The position numbers and the translations under genes were made by a program. Shown in pieces: positions 1-10,248 of a stretch of DNA of 64,000 nt. This DNA comes from Marinobacter maritimus (GTDB taxonomy: Bacteria; Pseudomonadota; Gammaproteobacteria; Pseudomonadales; Oleiphilaceae), in NCBI RefSeq assembly GCF_007671675.1, contig NZ_VCGW01000005.1, forward strand, positions 186,001-250,000, read 5' to 3'. Every line of letters begins with the position of its first letter. Within the stretch, counting starts at the first letter, position 1. Under the pieces are notes generated by a model. The model was not told where the DNA came from and did not search any database. It saw only the letters and a program-made list of their open reading frames with translations.

Positions 1-162
1 GGTTATTTCTAATGGTTACGATCTATAGATCAGTGCAAGACTCGCTCAATTCAACCCATGCCCTCCCGTTTTAGATGAAATAGCTTAGCGCCCTCACCTG
101 CCCAGGCTCTACAGCCCACCAATCTGCTATCATGGCTAAAATTCCCAACGAAGAGCTGAATC

Positions 163-1596
163 ATGATGGATGCAACCAAGTTTTACATTAATGGGAAATG
201 GGTCACACCTGAGGGAACCCAGCACCTGGACGTTATCAACCCTTCTGATGAGAAAGGATTTTCCACGATAACACTGGGTTCAAAGGCCGATACGGACAAC
301 GCTGTCAGTGCTGCAAGAAAGGCCTTCCCCGCCTGGTCGACCTCTACCAAAGAACAGCGTATTGAGCTGCTTGAACGCTTGTTCGAAATCTATAAGGCCC
401 GCGCTGAAGAGATGGCTCAAACCATCAGCCAGGAAATGGGCGCCCCCATTGATCTTGCAAGAAGCGCACAGGTTGGCGCCGGCGCGGCACACCTGAAAAA
501 CACCATTCGCGCGTTGAAGTCTTTCAGCTTTGAGCACCCCCTGGGTGACCACGCACCGGACAACATCATTCTGCACGAGCCGGTAGGTGTCTGTGCGTTG
601 ATAACTCCCTGGAACTGGCCGATGAACCAGGTAATGCTGAAGGTAGCTCCGGCGCTAGCGGCAGGCTGCACGGTGGTTATCAAGCCATCTGAAATCTCGC
701 CCCTGTCGGCAATGCTTCTTGCCGAGATGATTGACAACTCGGGCTTCCCGGATGGCGTTTTCAACCTTGTTAACGGCGATGGCGCAGGCGTTGGCTCGCA
801 ACTCTCCGAGCATCCGGATGTTGATCTGGTCAGCTTTACCGGCTCCACTCGCGCCGGCAAAGCGATAACAATTGCTGCCGCAGACACGATGAAACGAATC
901 GGTCTCGAGCTGGGCGGCAAAGGCGCCAATATCATCTTTGCGGACGCTGATGAGAAAGCAGTGACCCGTGGTGTACGCCACTGCTTCGCTAACTCCGGCC
1001 AATCATGCAACGCTCCTACACGAATGCTGGTGGAAAAGTCTGTTTACAAACAGGCGGTTGAAACCGCAGCTATGATTGCAGGTAAAACCGACGTGGGTCT
1101 CGCAGGTAACGAAGGTCGACATATCGGACCCCTAGTCTCGGAGCAGCAGTTCCAGAAGGTTCAGGCGTTGATCAAAAAGGGTATCGAAGAAGGTGCGACG
1201 CTGGCCGCTGGTGGCGAAGGCCGGCCAGAAGGATTTGAGGAAGGCTATTTCGTGAAACCAACCGTGTTCGCGGATGTAACACCCGGCATGACCATTTGGA
1301 GCGAAGAGATTTTCGGTCCGGTTCTGGCCATCACGCCTTTTGAAACAGAAGAAGAAGCGATAGAGCTGGCGAACGATACGCTCTACGGGCTTACTAACTA
1401 CATCCAGACTTCTGACAAAGACAAAGCCCGCAGGGTCGCCAGGCAGGTCAGATCGGGCATGGTGGAAATTAACGGCAAGTCCGGATCGGCAGGCTTTCCA
1501 TTCGGCGGTATGAAGCAGTCCGGCAATGGCAGCCGCGAAGGTGGTGTCTGGGGCCTGGAAGAGTTCCTTGAAGTTAAATCTGTCACCGACTGGTAA
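163..1596 (+). CDS. NAD(P)-dependent aldehyde dehydrogenase family protein
   Basis: Oxidises an aldehyde to the acid with NAD(P); the substrate cannot be told from sequence. The 477-residue protein is full length for the family. Visible motifs are PWNWP (149-153), the cofactor-binding Lys174 in VIKPSE, FTGST (225-229), general-base Glu249 in LELGG and nucleophile Cys282 in GQSCN. Two ATG codons are adjacent (163 and 166); a GAAGAG ribosome site upstream suits the first. The gene stands alone, facing a Crp/Fnr regulator across a shared hairpin. The family is certain, the substrate open. Confidence 0.9.
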   Translation: MMDATKFYINGKWVTPEGTQHLDVINPSDEKGFSTITLGSKADTDNAVSAARKAFPAWSTSTKEQRIELLERLFEIYKARAEEMAQTISQEMGAPIDLARSAQVGAGAAHLKNTIRALKSFSFEHPLGDHAPDNIILHEPVGVCALITPWNWPMNQVMLKVAPALAAGCTVVIKPSEISPLSAMLLAEMIDNSGFPDGVFNLVNGDGAGVGSQLSEHPDVDLVSFTGSTRAGKAITIAAADTMKRIGLELGGKGANIIFADADEKAVTRGVRHCFANSGQSCNAPTRMLVEKSVYKQAVETAAMIAGKTDVGLAGNEGRHIGPLVSEQQFQKVQALIKKGIEEGATLAAGGEGRPEGFEEGYFVKPTVFADVTPGMTIWSEEIFGPVLAITPFETEEEAIELANDTLYGLTNYIQTSDKDKARRVARQVRSGMVEINGKSGSAGFPFGGMKQSGNGSREGGVWGLEEFLEVKSVTDW

Positions 1597-1624
1597 GGTT
1601 TACTACAGTTGGTTAAAGCATAAC

Positions 1625-1665
1625 CAATCGCCCCGGAGCGCCAAAGAGGATCTCCGGGGCGATTG
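1625..1665. terminator. Perfect 14-bp inverted repeat between convergent genes
   Basis: Arms at 1625-1638 and 1652-1665 are exact reverse complements around a 13-base loop. The position between two convergent genes suggests a shared terminator, but neither strand has a clear T-run after the stem, so the assignment is tentative. Confidence 0.45.
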
Positions 1666-1667
1666 CC

Positions 1668-2276
1668 TTACAAGCCCGTCACATCAATTCTACCACGTGA
1701 CAATTGCACCCTGCCCTTGCGTTCAAGCTCTTTCAACAACCGGCTTACAACCTCTCTGGCGGTTCCCAGCTCAACTGCAAGCGCTTGATGAGTGATATGG
1801 ATAGGACTGCACCGCGCGGCTAACCATTCCTCAAGGCGCTCATCCATTCGGCGAAAGGCCACCTCTTCCACCAGCAACATAAGGTCGTCAAGTCGACGCC
1901 CATACGATTCCATAATTCCCAGACGAAAGGCAGCTGACTGATCCATCAGCCGGTCAAACAGGCCTCGAGGAACCAGAGCAGCTACAGACTCCTCTTCTAC
2001 AAAAGCCTCTGCCCGATAACCATAGCCTGTCATCAGGCAGCCAATCGACAAGGTACAAATGTCATCGGCGCCCATGCGGTACAACACGATGCTGTTACCG
2101 GAAATGCCTGTCATCTGCACTTTAACGGCACCACTAAGCATCAGGGGCAGGCCTTTGCAATGCTCACCCGCGCTAAACAGGATTTTCCCGGGCGGAAAAC
2201 GCATAACCTGAATACTTTCAGCAGCCTCCTTTCGGAGCTCTGGAGGCAGGATTTCCAGAATACTGTGGCGCAACAT
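1668..2276 (-). CDS. Crp/Fnr family transcriptional regulator
   Basis: A 202-residue regulator with an N-terminal cyclic-nucleotide-binding-like beta-barrel (about 1-115), a long dimer helix and a C-terminal winged helix-turn-helix (about 160-190, containing TAREVVSRLLKELERKG). The N-terminal cysteine cluster of a [4Fe-4S] FNR protein is not present, so the signal is unknown. An AGGGA ribosome site lies before the ATG. It is divergent from a small DUF2892 membrane protein, with a GTGA-N5-TCAC inverted repeat between them that could be its operator (inference). Confidence 0.85.
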   Translation of the reverse strand: MLRHSILEILPPELRKEAAESIQVMRFPPGKILFSAGEHCKGLPLMLSGAVKVQMTGISGNSIVLYRMGADDICTLSIGCLMTGYGYRAEAFVEEESVAALVPRGLFDRLMDQSAAFRLGIMESYGRRLDDLMLLVEEVAFRRMDERLEEWLAARCSPIHITHQALAVELGTAREVVSRLLKELERKGRVQLSRGRIDVTGL

Positions 2277-2313
2277 GAGCTTTCCCTGTGCTTTTTATAC
2301 TGACAACACCAGT

Positions 2314-2326
2314 GTGACTTTATCAC
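2314..2326. promoter_or_regulatory. Possible Crp/Fnr-type operator
   Basis: GTGA and TCAC half-sites separated by five bases lie between the divergent Crp/Fnr regulator and the DUF2892 gene. The arms are only 4 bp, so chance is possible. Confidence 0.25.
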
Positions 2327-2392
2327 TGAACTGGCTCGCTGTGAGCGCTAAAGTAGCAACCGTAGCCTCGTACCAACACAGGAGAACGGATC

Positions 2393-2581
2393 ATGAGCGT
2401 TAATATGGGTTCTGCAGACCGGATCATTCGTGCCCTTGTCGGAATTATACTTCTGGGGCTGGTGTTTGTCGGACCACAAACACCGTGGGGCTGGATTGGC
2501 ATTGTGCTCTTGGCGACTGCGCTGATGGGCAACTGCCCAGCGTATTCACTGCTCGGTATAAAAACCTGCAAAAAGCAGTAA
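2393..2581 (+). CDS. DUF2892 small inner-membrane protein
   Basis: A 62-residue protein with the DUF2892 pattern: an amphipathic start (MGSADRIIRALVG), two hydrophobic segments (about 12-28 and 33-46) and a conserved NCPAYSLLGI-type C-terminus with cysteines at 48 and 59. Relatives are found alone or fused to rhodanese domains; no biochemical role is established here. A strong AGGAG site precedes the ATG, and a strong terminator follows at once, so it is a single-gene unit opposite the Crp/Fnr regulator. Confidence 0.85.
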   Translation: MSVNMGSADRIIRALVGIILLGLVFVGPQTPWGWIGIVLLATALMGNCPAYSLLGIKTCKKQ

Positions 2582-2595
2582 GTTAAGCCAGATAC

Positions 2596-2634
2596 AAAAA
2601 AGCCGAAGTGATGGAGAATCACTTCGGCTTTTTT
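2596..2634. terminator. Bidirectional intrinsic terminator
   Basis: A perfect 17-bp inverted repeat (2596-2612 with 2618-2634), loop GGAGA, with A-run and T-run flanks on both sides. It can serve the DUF2892 gene on the plus strand and the merR gene arriving on the minus strand. Confidence 0.9.
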
Positions 2635-2649
2635 GTTTGGCGAGCCTGG

Positions 2650-3015
2650 TTATTTTACGGATGCGTTGAGCACATCCAGCACCTCTTCCAGCTCGGATAT
2701 CATCTGCCGAATAAGCTGCTTGTAGTGAGTGGTATCGTCCTTCACCTCATGGCTGCTAAGCTTCTGCTTGGCACCACCAATCGTGTATCCCTGTTCGTAT
2801 AGCAAGCTGCGTATCTGCCGGATGGTAATGACATCCGCACGCTGATAATACCGGCGGTTACCCCGGCGCTTTACAGGGGACAGCTGCGGGAATTCCTGCT
2901 CCCAATAGCGCAGCACATGGGCTTTTACTGCACATAGATCCGCTACCTCACCGATCGTGAAGTAACGCTTCCCGGGAATAGCGGGGAGTTCGTTGTTATG
3001 ACTGGGTTCCAACAT
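2650..3015 (-). CDS. MerR family transcriptional regulator
   Basis: A 121-residue MerR-type regulator. The winged helix-turn-helix occupies about residues 17-85 ([21 protein letters not shown], then [13 protein letters not shown]), followed by a short dimerisation helix. No metal-binding cysteine cluster is present at the C-terminus, so it is not a classic metal sensor. It overlaps the 3' end of ihfA by 20 bases; this ihfA-merR pair after pheT is a common gammaproteobacterial arrangement. Last gene before the 2596-2634 terminator. Target unknown. Confidence 0.9.
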   Translation of the reverse strand: MLEPSHNNELPAIPGKRYFTIGEVADLCAVKAHVLRYWEQEFPQLSPVKRRGNRRYYQRADVITIRQIRSLLYEQGYTIGGAKQKLSSHEVKDDTTHYKQLIRQMISELEEVLDVLNASVK

Positions 3016-3298
3016 ACGCTTCTACTTTCTGTTTCAGTTTCTGTCCCGGGCGAAACGTAACAACACGTCGGGCGCTTATAGGAATCTCTTCACCGGTTTT
3101 CGGGTTTCGTCCAGGACGCTGCTTTTTATCACGCAGGTCAAAGTTCCCGAAACCCGACAGTTTTACCTGTTCGTTGTGGCTGAGCGCGCCTCTGATCTCG
3201 TCGAAAAAAGCTTCCACCATTTCCTTGGCTTCGCGTTTGTTCAGGCCCAATTCCTCATACAAGCGCTCCGCCATTTCCGCTTTCGTCAAAGCCGCCAT
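2996..3298 (-). CDS. ihfA: Integration host factor subunit alpha
   Basis: DNA-bending nucleoid protein that pairs with IhfB. The 100-residue length and the sequence [18 protein letters not shown], the GFGNF turn and the [12 protein letters not shown] arm are diagnostic for HU/IHF; the arm and the location after pheT identify the alpha subunit. A GGAG site seven bases before the ATG supports the start. It begins three bases after pheT ends, so it is the distal gene of the pheST operon. Confidence 0.97.
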   Translation of the reverse strand: MAALTKAEMAERLYEELGLNKREAKEMVEAFFDEIRGALSHNEQVKLSGFGNFDLRDKKQRPGRNPKTGEEIPISARRVVTFRPGQKLKQKVEAYVGTQS

Positions 3299-3301
3299 CT
3301 C

Positions 3302-5674
3302 TCAACTCCTCAGTGTTGCCTCCAACTCTTCCTTCAATGCGTCGATGACACCGTTGAAGAGCGAATGCACCTCATCTTCATTCAACGTGCGCTCAGGATG
3401 CTGCCAGAACAGACTTAACGCCAGGCTTCGGTTGCCCTCACCCAGGCTCTCTCCTTCGTATACATCAAACGCACGCAACGCCGTAAGTCGCTCGCCGGCA
3501 TGCTTTCGGGCTACACGCTCAACATCGGCAAACGCAACTTCACTACTGATAATGATAGCCAAATCCCGGCGAACTTCCGGAAATTTTGAAATTTCTTTGA
3601 AATTAGGCACATATCCGGTAATGATCGAATTCAAGGATAGCTCAAACATCAGAATCGTGCCATTAAGTTCAAGATTTTTCTGAACTTGCGGGTGCAATGT
3701 GCCCAGCCATCCGACATGTTCGCCATCCCGAAGGAGTTCAGCTGTCTGGCCCGGGTGCAGAGCCGGATGTCGGCTTCCCACAAACCCGACTTCAATACCC
3801 AGCAAACTGAACAGCCCTTCCAACTCTCCTTTTACATCAAAGAAGTCCGCGGTTCTGCGACCGTTTACCCAATTTTCAGGGTATTGTGACCCGACTACCA
3901 CGCCCGCCAACATCGGCCGCTGGTCAATGCGCTGATCATCCTGCAGGAAACGCAAACCTGTTTCGAACAACCGAATGCGTGACTGCTGCCGGTTCTGGTT
4001 ATGGGCAACCGTTTTCAGAAGACCGCTCCAGAGGCTTGTCCGCATCACCGACAGATCCGATGAAATCGGATTCGCCAGCGCAATGCCTTCATGCTCGGGA
4101 TCTATCTGGTCCTGCACCTTCGGATCCACAAAGCTGTAGGTGATCGCCTCCTGATAGCCATGGGAAACAAAGTAATCATGTATCGCTGAAACCGGGCGAA
4201 CAGCTTCTTCGTTTGCTTTGAGACCAAGGGAGCCAGTCGGCTCGGTAACCGGCAGGTTGTTGTAACCGTAGATTCGACCCACTTCTTCGATTAAGTCTTC
4301 TTCAATGGAAATATCGGGGCGAAAGCTGGGGACATTGATGCGCCAACCGTTCTTCAACAATTTACCGATGGTCAAACCAAGCCGAATCAGGATTTCTTCA
4401 ACTTTGGTGCGGTCGATGTCGAGACCCAGAACATCGGCCAGACGCTGTGAACGGAGATCAATGGTGCGCTCTTTCGGCAGATGCTCAGCACTGACCACCT
4501 CAACAATTTCACCAGGCTCGCCGCCTACAATGTCCATGAGCAAGCGGGTTGCACGCTCCATGGCGTTACGGGCAAGTTCATAGTCAACACCACGTTCAAA
4601 GCGGTGCGACGCATCCGTATGCAAGCCGTAGTGTCGAGCCTTGCCCGCGAGGGTGATCGGGTCGAAGTAGGCTGCTTCAAGTACCAGATCGCGTGTTTTG
4701 GGGCTAACACCTGAATGCTCGCCACCCATAATACCGGCTATAGCAATGGGCTTTTCATGATCTGCGATAACGAGCGTCTGCTCCGTCAGCTCAACTTCCT
4801 GGCCGTCCAGCAGCACCAGCTTCTCTGCCGGAAGTGCCATACGCACGACAATGCCTTGGCTTATCTCATCGCGATCAAATGCGTGCAGCGGCTGCCCCTG
4901 CTCCAGCATCACGAAGTTGGTCACATCCACAGCCGCATCAATTGAACGAACGCCGGATCTCCGGAGTTTTTCCTGCATCCACAAGGGTGTCTCTGCCTGG
5001 AGATCCACATTGCGAAGAATACGGCCCAGGTAACGCGGACAGCCCGCAGGAGCATCAATACGTATATCGGGCACCTCAGAGTGCACAGCCTCAACCGGGT
5101 CGATCTGCGGCACCTGGGGAACGATACTGTTCAGAACGCCAACTTCACGAGCAATACCTTTGATAGAAAGGCAGTCACTGCGGTTAGGTGTCAGATCCAC
5201 ATCGATGGCAACATCGTTCAGCTTGAGATAATCACTTACCGCTACCCCTACCGGTGCATCGCCAGGCAGCTCCATGATGCCGTCATGGTCTTCGGATAAT
5301 CCCAGCTCTGATCCTGAACACAGCATTCCTTCAGACGGCTGGCCACGGAGTTTTGCTTTCCGGATCTTGAAATCACCGGGCAGTACTGCGCCAATCACGG
5401 CAAAAGGCACCTTGATACCCTGACGCACGTTCGGAGCACCGCACACAACCTGAACGGTCTGGTTGCCATCACTTACCTGGCACACACGGAGTTTGTCGGC
5501 GTCCGGGTGGGGCTCCGCAGACAGCACTTCTCCAACCACCACCCCTTGAAATTTACCGGCTACAGGCTCGAAGCCATCGACTTCCAGTCCTGCCATTGTG
5601 ATCTGGTCCATCAACTCCTGAGAGCTGATTTCCGGGTTAACCCATTCGCGCAGCCACTGCTCACTGAATTTCAT
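3302..5674 (-). CDS. pheT: Phenylalanyl-tRNA synthetase beta subunit
   Basis: Large subunit of the cytosolic alpha2-beta2 phenylalanyl-tRNA synthetase. At 790 residues it is full length for the bacterial enzyme. Visible domains are the N-terminal EMAP-like tRNA-binding fold (about 39-148, VVVGEVLSAEPHPDADKL), the B3/B4 editing region, the B5 domain near 400-475 and the C-terminal ferredoxin-fold anticodon-binding domain (about 695-790, FPEVRRDLAIII). It starts 60 bases after pheS and is followed after three bases by ihfA. Confidence 0.98.
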   Translation of the reverse strand: MKFSEQWLREWVNPEISSQELMDQITMAGLEVDGFEPVAGKFQGVVVGEVLSAEPHPDADKLRVCQVSDGNQTVQVVCGAPNVRQGIKVPFAVIGAVLPGDFKIRKAKLRGQPSEGMLCSGSELGLSEDHDGIMELPGDAPVGVAVSDYLKLNDVAIDVDLTPNRSDCLSIKGIAREVGVLNSIVPQVPQIDPVEAVHSEVPDIRIDAPAGCPRYLGRILRNVDLQAETPLWMQEKLRRSGVRSIDAAVDVTNFVMLEQGQPLHAFDRDEISQGIVVRMALPAEKLVLLDGQEVELTEQTLVIADHEKPIAIAGIMGGEHSGVSPKTRDLVLEAAYFDPITLAGKARHYGLHTDASHRFERGVDYELARNAMERATRLLMDIVGGEPGEIVEVVSAEHLPKERTIDLRSQRLADVLGLDIDRTKVEEILIRLGLTIGKLLKNGWRINVPSFRPDISIEEDLIEEVGRIYGYNNLPVTEPTGSLGLKANEEAVRPVSAIHDYFVSHGYQEAITYSFVDPKVQDQIDPEHEGIALANPISSDLSVMRTSLWSGLLKTVAHNQNRQQSRIRLFETGLRFLQDDQRIDQRPMLAGVVVGSQYPENWVNGRRTADFFDVKGELEGLFSLLGIEVGFVGSRHPALHPGQTAELLRDGEHVGWLGTLHPQVQKNLELNGTILMFELSLNSIITGYVPNFKEISKFPEVRRDLAIIISSEVAFADVERVARKHAGERLTALRAFDVYEGESLGEGNRSLALSLFWQHPERTLNEDEVHSLFNGVIDALKEELEATLRS

Positions 5675-5734
5675 GGTTATTGCCTTATTCTGATGCGGTT
5701 TCGACGTTTGATTTGGATGCCATAAAGCGCCGTA

Positions 5735-6763
<1,029 letters not shown>

Positions 6764-6789
6764 TCAAAAAATTGAAATCTTGAAACAAA

Positions 6790-6819
6790 AATAGGGGAAG
6801 AGCGTGCCCTTCCCCTATT
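6790..6819 (-). terminator. Terminator or attenuator between rplT and pheS
   Basis: An 11-bp perfect stem (6790-6800 with 6809-6819) followed on the minus strand by a T-rich tail. It lies after rplT and before pheS. In enteric bacteria the equivalent position holds the pheST attenuator; no Phe-rich leader peptide is seen here, so the mechanism, if any, differs. Confidence 0.8.
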
Positions 6820-6833
6820 AAACAGTGTCTGTT

Positions 6834-6879
6834 GCGCTTAATGGATAAGCGCCTGACACCGGATCGATTCGCAATCGAT
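6834..6879 (-). promoter_or_regulatory. Two tandem hairpins upstream of the pheST terminator
   Basis: Two perfect 7-bp stems: 6863-6869 with 6873-6879 (loop of three), and 6834-6840 with 6846-6852 (loop of five). With the terminator at 6790-6819 they make three consecutive hairpins in the rplT-pheS gap. Function is unproven; a leader controlling pheST is one possibility. Confidence 0.45.
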
Positions 6880-6894
6880 GAAAGAGCTAAGCGA

Positions 6895-7248
6895 TCAGAG
6901 AGATGCTTTGGCTGTATCAACAACAGCGGCAAACGCCTGCTGCTCGTTCATGGCCAGGTCAGCCAGAACCTTACGATCGATCTCAACGTTTGCCTTTTTC
7001 AGACCAGCGATCAAACGGCTGTATGACAGACCGTTAGCTCGGGCACCGGCGTTGATACGTGCAATCCACAGAGCGCGGAATGAACGCTTACGGTTACGAC
7101 GGTCGCGATATGCGTACTGACCGGCTTTGATAACCGCTTGCTTGGCAACGCGGAACACACGGCTACGAGCACCGTAGTAACCCTTGGCCTGCTTTAAAAT
7201 CTTCTTATGACGACGACGTGCAACCACGCCACGCTTAACACGAGCCAT
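6895..7248 (-). CDS. rplT: 50S ribosomal protein L20
   Basis: A 117-residue basic protein starting [20 protein letters not shown], the unmistakable L20 N-terminal extension that threads into 23S rRNA; the globular C-terminal part follows (about 60-117). Needed for early 50S assembly and, in enterics, for autogenous translational repression of the infC-rpmI-rplT message. An AAGGAT ribosome site precedes the ATG. It lies 45 bases after rpmI. Confidence 0.98.
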   Translation of the reverse strand: MARVKRGVVARRRHKKILKQAKGYYGARSRVFRVAKQAVIKAGQYAYRDRRNRKRSFRALWIARINAGARANGLSYSRLIAGLKKANVEIDRKVLADLAMNEQQAFAAVVDTAKASL

Positions 7249-7293
7249 ACTTTAATCCTTCTACCTTAAAACCGTTGTGAGTGTATTGCTGCG

Positions 7294-7485
7294 TTATTGA
7301 CCGAGCATACGCTTTACGGAAGCCACATCAGATTTGGCGACCAATGAAGTACCACGCAACTGACGCTTACGCTTGGGGGTCTTCTTGGTCAGGATGTGAC
7401 TGGTGAAGGCTGACTTGTGCTTGAAGCCGGTAGCAGTTTTCTTGAACCGCTTGGCCGCTCCACTTTTGGTTTTCATTTTAGGCAT
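7294..7485 (-). CDS. rpmI: 50S ribosomal protein L35
   Basis: A 63-residue, very basic protein starting [20 protein letters not shown], which is the L35 signature. A GGAG site lies before the ATG. It sits between infC and rplT in the conserved order, with a 94-base gap upstream that contains an imperfect hairpin (7541-7561), a possible L20-type control element. Confidence 0.98.
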   Translation of the reverse strand: MPKMKTKSGAAKRFKKTATGFKHKSAFTSHILTKKTPKRKRQLRGTSLVAKSDVASVKRMLGQ

Positions 7486-7540
7486 TTTTTAAAACTCCGC
7501 ATTCTGTTTTTAGTGCATCAATGTGAACCTGAACGACAAA

Positions 7541-7561
7541 TCCCCCGCTTTGAGCAGGGGA
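7541..7561 (-). promoter_or_regulatory. Hairpin between infC and rpmI, possible L20 leader element
   Basis: An 8-bp stem with one mismatch and loop TTTGA in the infC-rpmI gap. Enteric L20 represses rpmI-rplT through RNA structure in this neighbourhood; whether this hairpin belongs to such an element cannot be decided by eye. Confidence 0.3.
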
Positions 7562-7579
7562 CAAATCATTGAGTCAAAT

Positions 7580-8119
7580 TCACTTCTTTTTGCGGGGAGC
7601 CACAATCATGGTCATCTGGCGGCCTTCCATTTTTGGCCGCATTTCTACCTGAGCCAGCGCGTCAATATCTGCTTCAATGCGTTCCATGAGCTTCATACCA
7701 ATTTCCTGGTGTGCCATCTCACGGCCACGGAAGCGGATAGTGATTTTGCCGCGGTCCCCGCCTTCAAGGAAACGTACCAGGTTGCGTAGTTTTACCTGGT
7801 AATCCCCTTCTTCAGTTCCTGGTCGGAACTTAAGCTCTTTAACTTGCGTCTGTTTCTGTTTCTTCTTGGCAGCAGCCTTCGCCTTTTTCTCGTCGAAGAC
7901 TTTTTTACCATAGTCCATTATTTTACAGACGATCGGGTCAGAATCTGTAACCTGTACCAGATCCAGGGTCGCCTCCTCTGCCATCTTGAGGGCGTCTTCG
8001 ATCGATACCACACCAACCTGATTGCCTTCGGCATCTATCAGGCGGACTTCAGTTGCATCAATATTCTCATTGATCGGCGCCTTTGGAGTACGCCCACCCC
8101 GATTCGTTCGCTGTTTAAT
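7580..8119 (-). CDS. infC: Translation initiation factor IF-3 (apparent AUU start)
   Basis: IF-3 binds the 30S subunit, blocks premature 50S joining and rejects non-standard start codons. Both IF-3 domains are present (N-terminal [20 protein letters not shown]-terminal [18 protein letters not shown] and [13 protein letters not shown]). No ATG occurs at the 5' end. The proposed start is ATT at 8119-8117, exactly eight bases after a GGAG (8131-8128), giving 179 residues. A TTG at 8125-8123 is in frame but only two bases from the GGAG. AUU starts on infC underlie autoregulation in enterics. The thrS stop lies two bases upstream. Confidence 0.93.
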   Translation of the reverse strand: MKQRTNRGGRTPKAPINENIDATEVRLIDAEGNQVGVVSIEDALKMAEEATLDLVQVTDSDPIVCKIMDYGKKVFDEKKAKAAAKKKQKQTQVKELKFRPGTEEGDYQVKLRNLVRFLEGGDRGKITIRFRGREMAHQEIGMKLMERIEADIDALAQVEMRPKMEGRQMTMIVAPRKKK

Positions 8120-8121
8120 AG

Positions 8122-10047
8122 TCAATTCTCCATCTTGATTCTGCCCTTACGCTTAACATCTTCCTTCAGAAGTTGTTCAAACGCTTCGAGCGATAGGGTT
8201 CCCAAATCTTCACCTTTGCGGGTTCTCACCGCAACGGCGTTGTTTTCGACTTCTTTATCGCCGACAACGACAAGGTAGGGAACTTTGTTAATAGTATGCT
8301 CGCGGATTTTAAAGCCGATCTTCTCGTTTCTCAAGTCAGCATTAACCCTAAAGCCTAAAGAATCGAACTTTTTCGCCAGATTCTGACAATAATCACGCTG
8401 ATTATCGGTAATGTTGAGAATTGCCACCTGAGTCGGAGCCAGCCAGGTCGGGAACGCGCCCTCGTACTCCTCAATCAGAATACCAATAAACCTCTCGAAC
8501 GAACCAAGAACCGCGCGATGCAACATGACCGGCGTTTTACGCTCTGAATTGTCAGCGACGTATTGCGCGCCCAAGCGACCAGGCATTGAGAAATCTACCT
8601 GAATGGTGCCACATTGCCATACCCGACCGATACAATCCTTAAGAGAAAACTCGATTTTCGGTCCATAAAAAGCGCCTTCGCCCGGTAAAAGTTCCCAGTC
8701 GACGCCCTCACGGTTCAGCGCTTCTTCCAATGCAGCCTCGGATTTATCCCAAACTTCATCAGAACCCACGCGCTTTTCCGGGCGTGTAGACAGCTTGTAC
8801 AAAATCTCGGTAAAACCAAAATCCTTGTAGACCTCATGCAGCAGGTCAATAAACCTGGACACTTCCTTCTGAATCGCGTCTTCCTCACAGAAGATGTGGG
8901 CGTCATCCTGGGTAAAACCACGCACCCGCATTAACCCGTGCAACGCACCGGAAGCCTCATTGCGGTGACAGGAACCGAATTCCGCCAACCGCAGCGGCAA
9001 GTCCTTGTAGCTTTTCAGGCCTTGATTGAACACCTGGATATGGCACGGGCAATTCATCGGCTTAATGGCGAAGTCATGTTTTTCTGACTCAGTGGTGAAC
9101 ATGCCCTCTTTGAACTTGTCCCAATGGCCGGATTTTTCCCAGAGCACGCGGGAGACAATCTGAGGTGTCTTTATTTCCTGGTACCCGTGGCGGCGCAGGA
9201 TATCGCGCATGTACTGCTCAATCTCCTGATACACAGTCCAGCCATCCGGATGCCAGAACACCATGCCCGGAGCTTCTTCCTGCATATGAAACAGGCCTAG
9301 CTTCTTGCCCACTTTGCGATGGTCACGCTTTTCGGCTTCTTCGATGCGATGCAAGTAGGCTTTCAGATCCTTCTTGCTGGCCCAGGCAGTGCCGTATACC
9401 CGCTGCAACTGTTCGTTGCCGGTATCGCCACGCCAGTAGGCCCCGGCAACCTTGGTGAGTTTGAAAGCCTTCATTTTACCCGTGCTCGGCACGTGCGGGC
9501 CGCGGCACAGATCGATAAAATCACCCTGACGGTAAAACGACAGATCCTCCTCGCCGGGAATGTCTTCAATAATGCGAACTTTGTACTCTTCACCCATTTC
9601 AGTGAACAGTGCAACGGCTTCGTTTCGGGACATCACCGAGCGGGAAACCGGCAGATCCTGCTTGGCCAATTCCGCCATGCGCTTTTCAATACGCGCCAAG
9701 TCTTCATTGGTAAAGGGGCGGTCGTATTTGAAGTCGTAGTAAAAACCGTCATCTACCACTGGTCCGATGGTGACCTGGGCTTCCGGAAACAGCTCTTTGA
9801 CAGCCATGGCCAGCAGGTGGGCCGTAGAATGGCGAATAACCTCAAGGCCGTCAGCGTCGCGCTCTGTGATAATGGCGAGATCTGCGTCATGTTCGATCAT
9901 ATGGCTGGTGTCGACCAGGCTGCCATCGACCTTACCGGCCAGTGCGGCCTTGGCCAGACCGGCGCCAATATCGGCGGCGACATCGTGTACGCTAACGGGT
10001 TCGGCAAAACTGCGATGACTGCCATCAGGCAGGGTTACTACGGGCAT
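8122..10047 (-). CDS. thrS: Threonyl-tRNA synthetase
   Basis: Class II synthetase charging tRNA-Thr. The 641-residue protein has the TGS domain (about 1-61), the editing domain beginning with HSTAH (73-77) that removes mischarged Ser, the catalytic core ([10 protein letters not shown], motif 2 near [15 protein letters not shown], zinc ligands in MNCPCHIQ) and the C-terminal anticodon-binding domain. AGGAG before the ATG supports the start. Its stop codon is interleaved with the infC start region, so the pair is probably translationally linked. Confidence 0.98.
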   Translation of the reverse strand: MPVVTLPDGSHRSFAEPVSVHDVAADIGAGLAKAALAGKVDGSLVDTSHMIEHDADLAIITERDADGLEVIRHSTAHLLAMAVKELFPEAQVTIGPVVDDGFYYDFKYDRPFTNEDLARIEKRMAELAKQDLPVSRSVMSRNEAVALFTEMGEEYKVRIIEDIPGEEDLSFYRQGDFIDLCRGPHVPSTGKMKAFKLTKVAGAYWRGDTGNEQLQRVYGTAWASKKDLKAYLHRIEEAEKRDHRKVGKKLGLFHMQEEAPGMVFWHPDGWTVYQEIEQYMRDILRRHGYQEIKTPQIVSRVLWEKSGHWDKFKEGMFTTESEKHDFAIKPMNCPCHIQVFNQGLKSYKDLPLRLAEFGSCHRNEASGALHGLMRVRGFTQDDAHIFCEEDAIQKEVSRFIDLLHEVYKDFGFTEILYKLSTRPEKRVGSDEVWDKSEAALEEALNREGVDWELLPGEGAFYGPKIEFSLKDCIGRVWQCGTIQVDFSMPGRLGAQYVADNSERKTPVMLHRAVLGSFERFIGILIEEYEGAFPTWLAPTQVAILNITDNQRDYCQNLAKKFDSLGFRVNADLRNEKIGFKIREHTINKVPYLVVVGDKEVENNAVAVRTRKGEDLGTLSLEAFEQLLKEDVKRKGRIKMEN

Positions 10048-10181
10048 GGTGCGCTCCTGGCGATTGTTCTAGAGAATGCTCTAGAGAGACCTCAGCGGTG
10101 ATCTATACCAAAGACCACTTGTGTTAATAGCCGCCGCGATACAAACCGCGGTGCCAAAGAAGGGAGGGAGTTTAACAGAAA

Positions 10182-10209
10182 AAAACCCGGCGGGTTAATG
10201 CCGGGTTTT
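10182..10209 (-). terminator. Intrinsic terminator of the TRAP operon
   Basis: A 10-bp perfect stem (10182-10191 with 10200-10209) followed on the minus strand by a run of Ts, 40 bases after the TRAP permease stop codon. Confidence 0.88.
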
Positions 10210-10248
10210 GCTTAGCGTTTTGCCTGAACCGATGTCCGTGCCCGCCGC

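Noticed and set aside
6820..6894. PheM-like leader peptide before pheST
   Set aside because: No short open frame with repeated Phe codons follows a ribosome site in the rplT-pheS gap.
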